This document shows, in pieces, positions 56,782 to 64,000 of a stretch of DNA of 64,000 bases; the first letter of the stretch is position 1; every line of letters begins with the position of its first letter. This stretch comes from Amycolatopsis coloradensis (lineage in GTDB: Bacteria; Actinomycetota; Actinomycetes; Mycobacteriales; Pseudonocardiaceae): contig NZ_MQUQ01000003.1 in NCBI RefSeq assembly GCF_001953865.1, forward strand, positions 323,917-387,916, given 5' to 3'. The notes below the pieces were generated by a model. The model was given only the letters and a program-made list of their open reading frames with translations, searched no databases and was not told the origin of the DNA. The position numbers and the translations under genes were made by a program.

Positions 56782-56976
56782 TTAGAGTTCGCGACTCCCC
56801 TTACGACCGGCCAGCCACACCCCACCGGCGAGGACGGCGACGGCGACCAGGACGGCCAGCGCGGTGAGCGGCCACAGCGCCTGGCTCGCGAAGAAGGCGG
56901 AAACCGCGCCGAAGAAGACGGCGACGAGGAGCAACGGCGTGGTCCGGACGGCTGCGGCGGCGGGGACGGTGACCAT
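56782..56976 (-). CDS. Small two-TM membrane protein
   Basis: A 64-residue hydrophobic protein: TM about 12-32 and about 38-58, with a basic C-terminus (AGRKGSREL). GGGAAACC precedes the ATG. It is probably co-transcribed with the TetR gene downstream. No family recognised. Confidence 0.6.
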   Translation of the reverse strand: MVTVPAAAAVRTTPLLLVAVFFGAVSAFFASQALWPLTALAVLVAVAVLAGGVWLAGRKGSREL

Positions 56977-57143
56977 GGGAGGTTTCCCTTCGGGGTGGTA
57001 CGCGGAACACTCGGTATTCGCGGAGGGGACCGCGCCGGCCCGGCGGCCTTACGCCGGTCGGGCACGGATCACCCGTCCGGGCGAGAAACCCGCGTGGCGG
57101 CTAACGTCACGCCGGGACGGCATCGAGGGAAAGGCGGCTCGCG

Positions 57144-58667
57144 GTGGAGAAGTGGGCGGAGCAGGTCGGCAGGATCCGGGTCATCGGAACCGGGGTGATG
57201 GGCCGGGGCATCGTCCAGCTCGCCGTGACGGCGGGGCTCGAAGTCGAGCTCGCCGACGCCCGGCCCGACGCCGTCGGCGAGGCCATCGACCACATCGGCG
57301 CAATGCTGGGCAAACTCGCCTCGAAGGGCAAGATCACCGAGGACGCCGCCGCGTCCGCGAAAGAACGGTTGATCGCGGTCGACGGCCCGCTGGCCCCCGC
57401 CGACGGTGTCGACCTCGTCGTCGAAGCGGTCCGCGAGGACCTGGAGATCAAACGAGCGCTGTTCGCCGAACTGGAACGCGTCTGCGGCCCGGACACCGTG
57501 TTCGCCACCAACACCAGTTCGCTTTCGGTCACCGAGATCGCCGCCGCGCTGACCGATCCCGGCAGGCTGCTCGGCCTCCACTTCTTCAACCCGGTCCCGC
57601 TGATGCGGCTGGTCGAGATCGTGCCCGGCGCGCGGACCGCGGACTGGCTGCCGCCCGCGATGACCGAACTCGTCCGCGGCTGGGGGCATGAACCGGTGCT
57701 CGCGCGTGACGCGCCGGGCTTCCTCGTCAATCACGTCGGCCGTGGACTGGGCACCGAGGCACTCCAGATCCTCGCCGAAGGGATCGCGAGCCCGGCTGAG
57801 GTGGACCGCGTCGCACGTGACGTGCTGGGAGTGAAACTCGGTCCGTTTGAACTGCTGGACCTCACCGGTCTCGATGTCTCGCACTCCGTGCTCGAAAGCA
57901 TTTGGAGCGGCTTCCACGGGGAACCGCGGCTGCGGCCGTCTTGGCTGACTCGCCCGCGCGTCGCCGCCGGGCTGTTCGGGCGCAAGAGCGGCGAGGGCTT
58001 CTACCGCTACGTCGACGGCGTCCAGCAGGTCGACCCGGAGCCGTCCGCCCCGGAAGCGCCGACGACGCCGGTGTGGGTCGAAGACGAACGTCTCGGCACA
58101 CTGCTCTCGTCGGTGGGGATCCAGGTCGTGCACACGGCCTACCCGGACACCGTCCTGATCGTGAGCCCGATCGGTTCGTCCACTGTGGACGCCGCGCTGG
58201 CCGCGGGTCTCCCGGCGGACCGGGTCGTCGGGGTCGATCCCCTCGGCGGCTACGGGAAACGCCTGACGCTTACGGTCCACCCGGCGCTCGACCCGGCCGC
58301 GGGCCGCACCGCCTGGGGCGCGCTCGCCGCGACCGGGCTGCCGGTCACCGTGGTCCGCGACGGCCCCGCCCCGATCGCGCAGCGGCTGCTGGCGTCGATC
58401 GTCAACACGGCCTGTTTCATCGCCGGACAACGGCTCGCGACACCGGAGGACATCGACACCGCCGTCCGGCTCGGCCTCGGCTACCCACGCGGACCGCTGA
58501 CCTGGGGCCAGGAGGCGGGCCCGGAACTCGTACTGCGGGTACTGCGCGGACTCGTCGCGAGCACCGGCGACCAGCGCTACCGGCCGAGCGGCTGGCTCAC
58601 CGAACGGGTCGCGCTCGGCCTGCCGCTCACTTCCGCCGGAACCTCGCCAGCGGACCTGCTCCCGTAA
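57144..58667 (+). CDS. 3-hydroxyacyl-CoA dehydrogenase
   Basis: A 507-residue NAD-dependent enzyme of fatty-acid or phenylacetate-type beta-oxidation. The N-terminal Rossmann domain has GTGVMGRGI (usual GAGxMG reads GTGVMG), VVEAVREDLEIKR, NTSSLSVTEIA, and the catalytic HFFNPVPLMRLVE. Two C-terminal 3HCDH helical domains follow (DAPGFLVNHVGRGL and a second near 410-495), giving the long PaaH-like form. The start is GTG. No other beta-oxidation genes are nearby. A 22-bp hairpin follows. Confidence 0.92.
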   Translation: MEKWAEQVGRIRVIGTGVMGRGIVQLAVTAGLEVELADARPDAVGEAIDHIGAMLGKLASKGKITEDAAASAKERLIAVDGPLAPADGVDLVVEAVREDLEIKRALFAELERVCGPDTVFATNTSSLSVTEIAAALTDPGRLLGLHFFNPVPLMRLVEIVPGARTADWLPPAMTELVRGWGHEPVLARDAPGFLVNHVGRGLGTEALQILAEGIASPAEVDRVARDVLGVKLGPFELLDLTGLDVSHSVLESIWSGFHGEPRLRPSWLTRPRVAAGLFGRKSGEGFYRYVDGVQQVDPEPSAPEAPTTPVWVEDERLGTLLSSVGIQVVHTAYPDTVLIVSPIGSSTVDAALAAGLPADRVVGVDPLGGYGKRLTLTVHPALDPAAGRTAWGALAATGLPVTVVRDGPAPIAQRLLASIVNTACFIAGQRLATPEDIDTAVRLGLGYPRGPLTWGQEAGPELVLRVLRGLVASTGDQRYRPSGWLTERVALGLPLTSAGTSPADLLP

Positions 58668-58672
58668 GTACA

Positions 58673-58717
58673 TGAAGGCCCCCTTCCTTGCGCCTGGCGC
58701 AGGGAAGGGGGCCTTCA
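58673..58717. terminator. 22-bp gene-end palindrome
   Basis: The arms at 58673-58694 and 58696-58717 are complementary with one G-U-compatible mismatch, around a single base. The outer part is TGAAGGCCCCCTTCC. It lies between the convergent stops of the 3-hydroxyacyl-CoA dehydrogenase and the sugar-dehydrogenase-like gene. Confidence 0.8.
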
Positions 58718-58731
58718 GGTACTTGGGCTAC

Positions 58732-61554
58732 CTACCAGCGACGGTCGGTCACCGCACCGTTGGAAGCGTTCCAGAACACGTAACCGCCCTGGAAGTTGTT
58801 CTGCCGCCCGCCGGAGACGGACATCTCGTCACTCGTCGGGTACCTCAGGTACGAGGCCTCCCAGCCGAGCGCCTCCCAGCGCTGCCGGATGGCGCCGTAG
58901 ACCGCGTGCGCGTCGGTCGCCATCGTCCAGTAGACCGACCCGCCCTTGGTGAAGTGGTTGTACCGGCCGACCCCGTCCGGGGTCGTCGACTCGTCGGTCG
59001 ACGGGTACCCGAGGGGACCGCCTTCCCAGCCGAGCTGCTCCCACTTCGCACGGATCCGGCCCCAGATCGCCCTGGCGTCGGTCTGCACCGTGTAGTAGAT
59101 CGAGGCGTTCTTGCTGAAGTGGTTGTACCGGCCGACCCCGTCGGGCGTGACGTTCTCGTCCGTGGTCGGGTAGCCGAGCTCACCGGCCTCGGCGCCCAGC
59201 GCCTTCCACTTCGCCCGGATCCGGCCGAACACCGGATGCGCGCCCGTCTTCACCGTGTAGTAGATCGACGACTGCATCTTGCCGGGCCACACCGGGAAGT
59301 CGTTGTAGCGACCGGTGGTGTCCGGCGTGATCATCTCGTCGGTCGCGGGCGGGCCGAACTCCGCGTGCCCACCCGCGGCGAGGTACTTCTTGAGGATCTC
59401 GCCCTCGATCTGCTTGACGCCGGTGTCCTTCGACCAGTACAGCCGCCCGCGCTCGTAGGTGCGGAAGCGGACCGTGCCGTCGACGGCCTCGGGTGCCGTC
59501 GGCGCGCCGAGTCGTTGCGCCAGCGCGGGTTCGTCGCGGTAGCGCTTGTCGATCGGCGTGATGTAGTTCGCCGTGATCGTCAGGTCGGTGGTGCCCATGG
59601 TGACGTTGGTCAGCCGCCCGGTGGCTCCGTTGGACCAACCGGTGAAGGTCGACGAACCGTCCGAAGCGACCTCGGCCGCCTGGATCTCCACCGTCGCGCC
59701 TTCGACCACCATCGCCGAAGCAGCCCCGCCTTCCGGCGTGATGCCGAGCGCGGCGGCGACGTTGCTGGTCAGGGTGAGCCGGTGTTCCTTCGGCTTCGCG
59801 ACGTAGGTCTTCGAAACCGTGACACCGGCGCTGTCGGTCGCCGACGCGGTGAACTCCAGGTTGGAGTCCGTGTGGTCGGTGAACGGCATGGCGAACTCGG
59901 GGCCGGTGCCGCCGCGGTCCGGATGGGCGTGGCAGACCGCGTTCTCCGGGCAGTGCCGGACCAGCGTGGTCCAGGTGACCGGGAGGGCGCCGTCCTCGGT
60001 GTCGGTGACGGTCGCGCCGACCTTGACCTCCTCGCCGACCGCGAACAGGCGGTCGCCGGGGTCGGTCATGGTGAGCTTCGGCGAGTTGTTTCCGGGAGCC
60101 ACGGTGATATCCGTGCTGCCGGACGCCTGGAGGCCGTCCTTCACCGTCAGCTTGGCGGTGAACTTCTCGGTGCCGGCCGGGTAGGTGTGGTTGACCTTCA
60201 CCCCGGTACCGGTGGTGCCGTCACCGAAGTTCCACTCGTAGGTCAGCGGGTCGTTGTCGAAGTCGTAGGAACCGCTGCCGTCGAACGAAACCGTGCGGGT
60301 TTCGGGGTTCGTCGCGGACGTGGCCACCGCGACCGGCGCCTTGTTCCCGGTGGTGTAGCTCAGCCGGCGCAGCTTGCCGCTGTAGATGTCGGCGTAGACG
60401 ATGTCACCGTTGGCCGCGGCCAGGAACTTGACCGGACCGCCGATGCCGGTGAACTTCGGCGGCGTCTCCTGCTGGCGGACGACCCGGCCCTGCGTGTCGT
60501 ACTTGGCCGTCCACAGCTTCTGCGTGGCGTAGTCACCGAAGAAGTACGCGCCCCGGTATTCCTCCGGGTACGACTCTCCATTGTAGACAATGCCGCCGGT
60601 GACGCTGTTGCCGTTGTCGACGCCCTGGCCATGACGGATCGCCAGCATCGGCGGGGTGTTCACGGCCGAGGCGCACTGCGGCATCGCGGAGAAACCGTCG
60701 GCGGGCTGGTTGCCTTCGAAGCACGGCCAGCCGTGGTTGGCGCCCTTCTGGACGAAGTTGATCTCTTCCCAGGTGCCCCAGCCGACGTCACCGACCACCG
60801 GAAGCCCGGTGCTGGCGTCGAGGCTGAACCGGAACGGGCTACGGAAGCCGCTCGCGAACACCTTGGAGCGCAACGAGTTCGGGTTCGCGGCGGTGTAGTA
60901 CGGGTTGTCCGGCACGCCTGCCCCGTCGGCGGTGACGTGGAAGATCTTGCCGAAGATCTTGTCGAGGTCGCGCACGTTCAGCGCGAACGGGTCGGCCTGC
61001 CCCTGGAACCGGGAGCTGTCGCCGGTCGAGACCCATACCGTGCCGTCGGGGGCGGCCACCACACCGGTGATGCCGTGGATGTCGGTGTTGGCGGCGCCCT
61101 CGATGAGCACCTTCTCCGCGGTCAGCCCGGTCGGCTGGGCGGTGCCGGACACCGTCCAGCGCGAGGCGCGCATAGCGATACCGCCACCGGCGACGTCGAC
61201 CGCGCGGGCGGTGTAGATCGTGCGAGAGGTGGCGTAGTCGGGCGCGATCGCGATCCCGACCAGCCCGAGGTCTCCGGTGCTGCGGACGGGTAGGTTGGCG
61301 ATGGTCTGGACCTGGCCGGTGGTGGACACCCAGGCGACGTTGCCGCCCTTTCCGGTGCTCAGGATCGAACCGTCGGGCAGGTAGGCGAAGTCGGTCAGGT
61401 CGTAGGCGGCCTGCCCGCTCGGCTGGTCACGAAGGACGAAGCCGGGTGGTAGCACGGGCGCCGCCGACGCAGGAGTGGACGTCAACGGCACGAGCAAGGT
61501 CACCATCAGGAGTGTCACGAGGGCGTGACAGAGCGCACGGAATCTCGAAGGCAT
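58732..61554 (-). CDS. Secreted sugar-dehydrogenase-like protein with PKD domain and LGFP repeats
   Basis: A 940-residue exported protein. Signal peptide (about 1-32, ending PASA), then a six-bladed GSDH-type PQQ-dependent sugar dehydrogenase propeller (about 40-395; LVGIAIAPDYA, ANTDIHGITGVVAAPDGTVW shown by HGITGVVAAPDG, GWPCFEGNQP, YRGAYFFGDY), a PKD domain (about 400-490; YEWNFGDGTTGTG), an Ig/beta domain and at least four LGFP repeats (about 690-935; GYPTTDE, GRYNHF). LGFP repeats are thought to attach proteins to the actinomycete envelope. The ATG at 61554 opens a proper signal peptide. Confidence 0.9.
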   Translation of the reverse strand: MPSRFRALCHALVTLLMVTLLVPLTSTPASAAPVLPPGFVLRDQPSGQAAYDLTDFAYLPDGSILSTGKGGNVAWVSTTGQVQTIANLPVRSTGDLGLVGIAIAPDYATSRTIYTARAVDVAGGGIAMRASRWTVSGTAQPTGLTAEKVLIEGAANTDIHGITGVVAAPDGTVWVSTGDSSRFQGQADPFALNVRDLDKIFGKIFHVTADGAGVPDNPYYTAANPNSLRSKVFASGFRSPFRFSLDASTGLPVVGDVGWGTWEEINFVQKGANHGWPCFEGNQPADGFSAMPQCASAVNTPPMLAIRHGQGVDNGNSVTGGIVYNGESYPEEYRGAYFFGDYATQKLWTAKYDTQGRVVRQQETPPKFTGIGGPVKFLAAANGDIVYADIYSGKLRRLSYTTGNKAPVAVATSATNPETRTVSFDGSGSYDFDNDPLTYEWNFGDGTTGTGVKVNHTYPAGTEKFTAKLTVKDGLQASGSTDITVAPGNNSPKLTMTDPGDRLFAVGEEVKVGATVTDTEDGALPVTWTTLVRHCPENAVCHAHPDRGGTGPEFAMPFTDHTDSNLEFTASATDSAGVTVSKTYVAKPKEHRLTLTSNVAAALGITPEGGAASAMVVEGATVEIQAAEVASDGSSTFTGWSNGATGRLTNVTMGTTDLTITANYITPIDKRYRDEPALAQRLGAPTAPEAVDGTVRFRTYERGRLYWSKDTGVKQIEGEILKKYLAAGGHAEFGPPATDEMITPDTTGRYNDFPVWPGKMQSSIYYTVKTGAHPVFGRIRAKWKALGAEAGELGYPTTDENVTPDGVGRYNHFSKNASIYYTVQTDARAIWGRIRAKWEQLGWEGGPLGYPSTDESTTPDGVGRYNHFTKGGSVYWTMATDAHAVYGAIRQRWEALGWEASYLRYPTSDEMSVSGGRQNNFQGGYVFWNASNGAVTDRRW

Positions 61555-61641
61555 GCAGAAGCCCCTTTCCCCAGTCGAACGTCTCATCGACGGGGCCAAG
61601 GTGGGCATTTCACACTTTCGAGTGGCTTTATCAAACTGTGA

Positions 61642-61800
61642 TCAACAGCGTCGGTCGACCACCTGCCCCGTGCTCCGGTTCAAGGTGAGGTAGCCCGCCT
61701 GGAAGCTGTTCCGGCGTCCGATGGGGATGGTGAACTCGTCCGTCGCCGGGTAGCGCGGATACGACCGCTCCCAGCCGAGCGAGGCCCAGCGCCTCGCAGG
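61642..61800 (-). pseudogene. C-terminal fragment of an LGFP-repeat protein
   Basis: About 52 codons reading ARRWASLGWERSYPRYPATD ... STGQVVDRRC and stop. They match the last repeat of the downstream gene (QRWEALGWEASYLRYPTSDE ... GAVTDRRW) in content and end. There is no start, signal peptide or upstream coding sequence. The homology ends about 15 bases before a gene-end palindrome (61814-61860). It is most simply the remnant of a deleted paralogue. Confidence 0.75.
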
Positions 61801-61813
61801 CCCGTTGGACGTG

Positions 61814-61860
61814 GTGAAGGCCCCCTTCCCGCACCTAGGCGCAAGGACGGAGGCCTTCAC
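61814..61860. repeat. Gene-end palindrome beside the LGFP remnant
   Basis: An imperfect inverted repeat with GTGAAGGCC/GGCCTTCAC outer arms and a GCACCTAGGCGC centre, closely related to the element at 58673. It sits 13 bases beyond the L,D-transpeptidase stop and just upstream of the LGFP fragment. Confidence 0.75.
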
Positions 61861-61872
61861 GGACTTGAGAGG

Positions 61873-62532
61873 TCAGGCCACGACCTGCACCACGTCGCCG
61901 TTCTGCAGGGTCGTGAAGTACTTCTGCGAGGCCGCCGCGGACAGGTGGATGCAGCCGTGCGAGTACACCGAGAGGCTGCCGGTGTGGAACGCGATACCCG
62001 GCAGGAAGAACACTGAGTTCGGCATCGGCGCGTCGAACTGCTTCGAGTGGTAGTTCTTGACCTTGGCCGAAACGTGGAAGACACCGGTCGGCGTCGCGTG
62101 GCCCTTCTTGCCGGGCAACTGCTTGACCGGGCCGTAGATGACCTTGCCGTCCTGGAGCAGCCACGTCTTCAGCGCGGAGAGATCCACGCAGGCGCTCACG
62201 CCCGGCGAGGCCAGCGCGGCCTTGCACGGAACGTCGGCGACGTTCGCGGCCGGTTTGGCCGCCGGTTTCGGCGTGGGCTTCGGCTTGGGCTTCGAAGACG
62301 AAGACGGTGTCAGCTTCGGCTTCGGCTGGGAACTGCTGCTGCTCGGCGGCCGGGACGACGTGGTCGACGCGGCGGACGAGGAAGACGGCGCCGACGTGGT
62401 CGTGGTTCCGCCCGCCGGATCGCCTTGCGCGACGGCGCCGCCACCGGGCGCGCCGCCGCCGGCGTTGCCGGAACAGGCGGTCAGCATTAGCGCCGTGGCC
62501 AATGCGGTCACCCCCACCAGGAACTTCTTCAC
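61873..62532 (-). CDS. L,D-transpeptidase lipoprotein (YkuD family)
   Basis: A 219-residue envelope enzyme. The signal peptide has lipobox LTAC (Cys about 20), then a long Ser/Thr/Pro/Lys linker (about 28-105) and a YkuD domain (about 115-219) with the active-site motif YSHGCIHLS containing the catalytic Cys and His. The residue after HGCI is H rather than the more common R. It would form 3-3 peptidoglycan cross-links. GTG at 62532 gives a proper signal peptide. It follows the kinase gene in the same direction. Confidence 0.9.
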   Translation of the reverse strand: MKKFLVGVTALATALMLTACSGNAGGGAPGGGAVAQGDPAGGTTTTSAPSSSSAASTTSSRPPSSSSSQPKPKLTPSSSSKPKPKPTPKPAAKPAANVADVPCKAALASPGVSACVDLSALKTWLLQDGKVIYGPVKQLPGKKGHATPTGVFHVSAKVKNYHSKQFDAPMPNSVFFLPGIAFHTGSLSVYSHGCIHLSAAASQKYFTTLQNGDVVQVVA

Positions 62533-62626
62533 GACCCTTACCCCCGATCGTCCGTAGTGCGTCTGACATGGGTAAAGACGGAACTCACCCATCCGGGGTT
62601 GTTGATCGGAAGGTCACGATCGCGTC

Positions 62627-63511
<885 letters not shown>

Positions 63512-63512
63512 C

Positions 63513-64000
63513 CTAATTCTCCGGCCTCAGTTGACCTTCCATCAGTCCGGCCAAGCCTAGCCTCACCAGCTCCATGCCCGATTTCGCCGCCTCACGCAGG
63601 GCGTCCTCAAAGGCGGCGAGCCGGGTGAACGCCTCCCCGTGGACCCGCTGTGTCTCGATCGGCAGGCGCGGGATCTGGGTGCGTTTGAGGTCGATCCTGG
63701 TCGACGAGGTCGGCGCGATCTGTCCGGCCGCGCGCAGGCAGCCGGCGAGGAACGCGGCGTCGAGCCGTTCCGGATCGGTACGGTACTTCGACATCGGCGG
63801 CTCCACCGTTGCCGACGCTCCACTGTGGACATACGCGGGCACGGCCGGCGACGCGACGACGTCACCCTCTTCCACCGACTCCGGCACCGTGAGCACCCCG
63901 GCTTTCAGCAACTCGCCGATCGTGGTGAACGCGGGCTTCTCGCCGGACACCGCCAGCGACGGCGGCTCCGGCCGGATCCCCTCGAAATGCCGCCGGACTT
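63513..64000 (-). CDS. Probable N-6 DNA methylase, C-terminal part
   Basis: A reading frame open from the stop at 63513 to the right edge of the window; its start is outside. The visible 162 codons include IGELLKAGVLTV, a target-recognition-like region (SKYRTDPERLDAAFLAGCLR) and SSTRIDLKRTQIPRLPIETQ followed by a coiled-coil-like helix, as in type I HsdS half-domains fused to actinomycete N-6 adenine methylases. The catalytic NPPY motif would lie outside the window, so the call rests on the C-terminal pattern only. Confidence 0.55.
   Translation of the reverse strand, partial: VRRHFEGIRPEPPSLAVSGEKPAFTTIGELLKAGVLTVPESVEEGDVVASPAVPAYVHSGASATVEPPMSKYRTDPERLDAAFLAGCLRAAGQIAPTSSTRIDLKRTQIPRLPIETQRVHGEAFTRLAAFEDALREAAKSGMELVRLGLAGLMEGQLRPEN

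Noticed and set aside
58672..61293. Long plus-strand ORF (873 codons) opposite the sugar-dehydrogenase-like gene
   Set aside because: Antisense shadow produced by GC-rich third positions. The protein is low-complexity with V/R/G bias and no domains, while the minus strand has a signal peptide and clear domains.

Overview
The window is high-GC actinomycete DNA, most likely from Amycolatopsis or a close relative in the Pseudonocardiaceae. Grounds: strong G/C preference at third codon positions, many GTG and a few TTG starts, only rare TTA codons, GAF-ANTAR and CGNR regulators, and the backbone asd-lysC ... leuA ... recR-ybaB-amidase ... dnaX-ffs. That backbone follows the order of the equivalent Mycobacterium tuberculosis region but has accessory genes inserted between the blocks. 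No genus-level call can be proven by reading alone.

Layout. 1-8.8 kb: HSL-type hydrolase, catalase with a divergent MFS pump, a small lipoprotein, RtcB RNA ligase, and an M48 protease followed by a companion protein. 9-11.3 kb: asd and lysC, translationally overlapping, with an internal start for the aspartokinase beta subunit. 11.5-19.7 kb: nitroreductase, drug MFS with a divergent XRE regulator, a membrane protein, two divergent GAF-ANTAR regulators, and a CheB / CheR-PAS pair without a histidine kinase. 19.8-21.7 kb: leuA behind a leader peptide with three consecutive Leu codons. 21.9-28 kb: regulator-target pairs (peroxiredoxin/TetR, LysR/EamA, SDR/CGNR), an Erm-type 23S rRNA methyltransferase with a candidate drug-responsive leader peptide, and an NmrA-like reductase. 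28.2-34.2 kb: a complete oligopeptide ABC importer. 34.6-41.9 kb: a glycan-assembly cluster (two GT2 enzymes, a flippase-like protein, a large membrane protein, DUF2304, a P-loop kinase, and a divergent UDP-GlcNAc-2-epimerase-like gene). 42-47.9 kb: recR, ybaB, amidase, dnaX, spermidine-synthase-like protein, SRP RNA, threonine-dehydratase-like enzyme. 47.9-54.7 kb: two two-component systems and associated small proteins. 54.9-58.7 kb: deazaflavin-type reductase, two TetR genes, 3-hydroxyacyl-CoA dehydrogenase. 58.7-64 kb: secreted sugar-dehydrogenase/PKD/LGFP protein, an LGFP gene remnant, L,D-transpeptidase, and a Ser/Thr kinase directly coupled to a probable N-6 DNA methylase that leaves the window.

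The most unusual content is non-coding. There are long perfect or near-perfect palindromes at gene ends, a second dispersed element with core GTCCTCTAGTTGCGGT, and an array with an exact 21-bp period between convergent genes. Several divergent promoters carry clear paired operators. The best candidates for follow-up are the erm leader, the 21-bp array, the palindrome families, the methylase-kinase operon at the right edge, and a P-loop gene with no ATG, GTG or TTG start.
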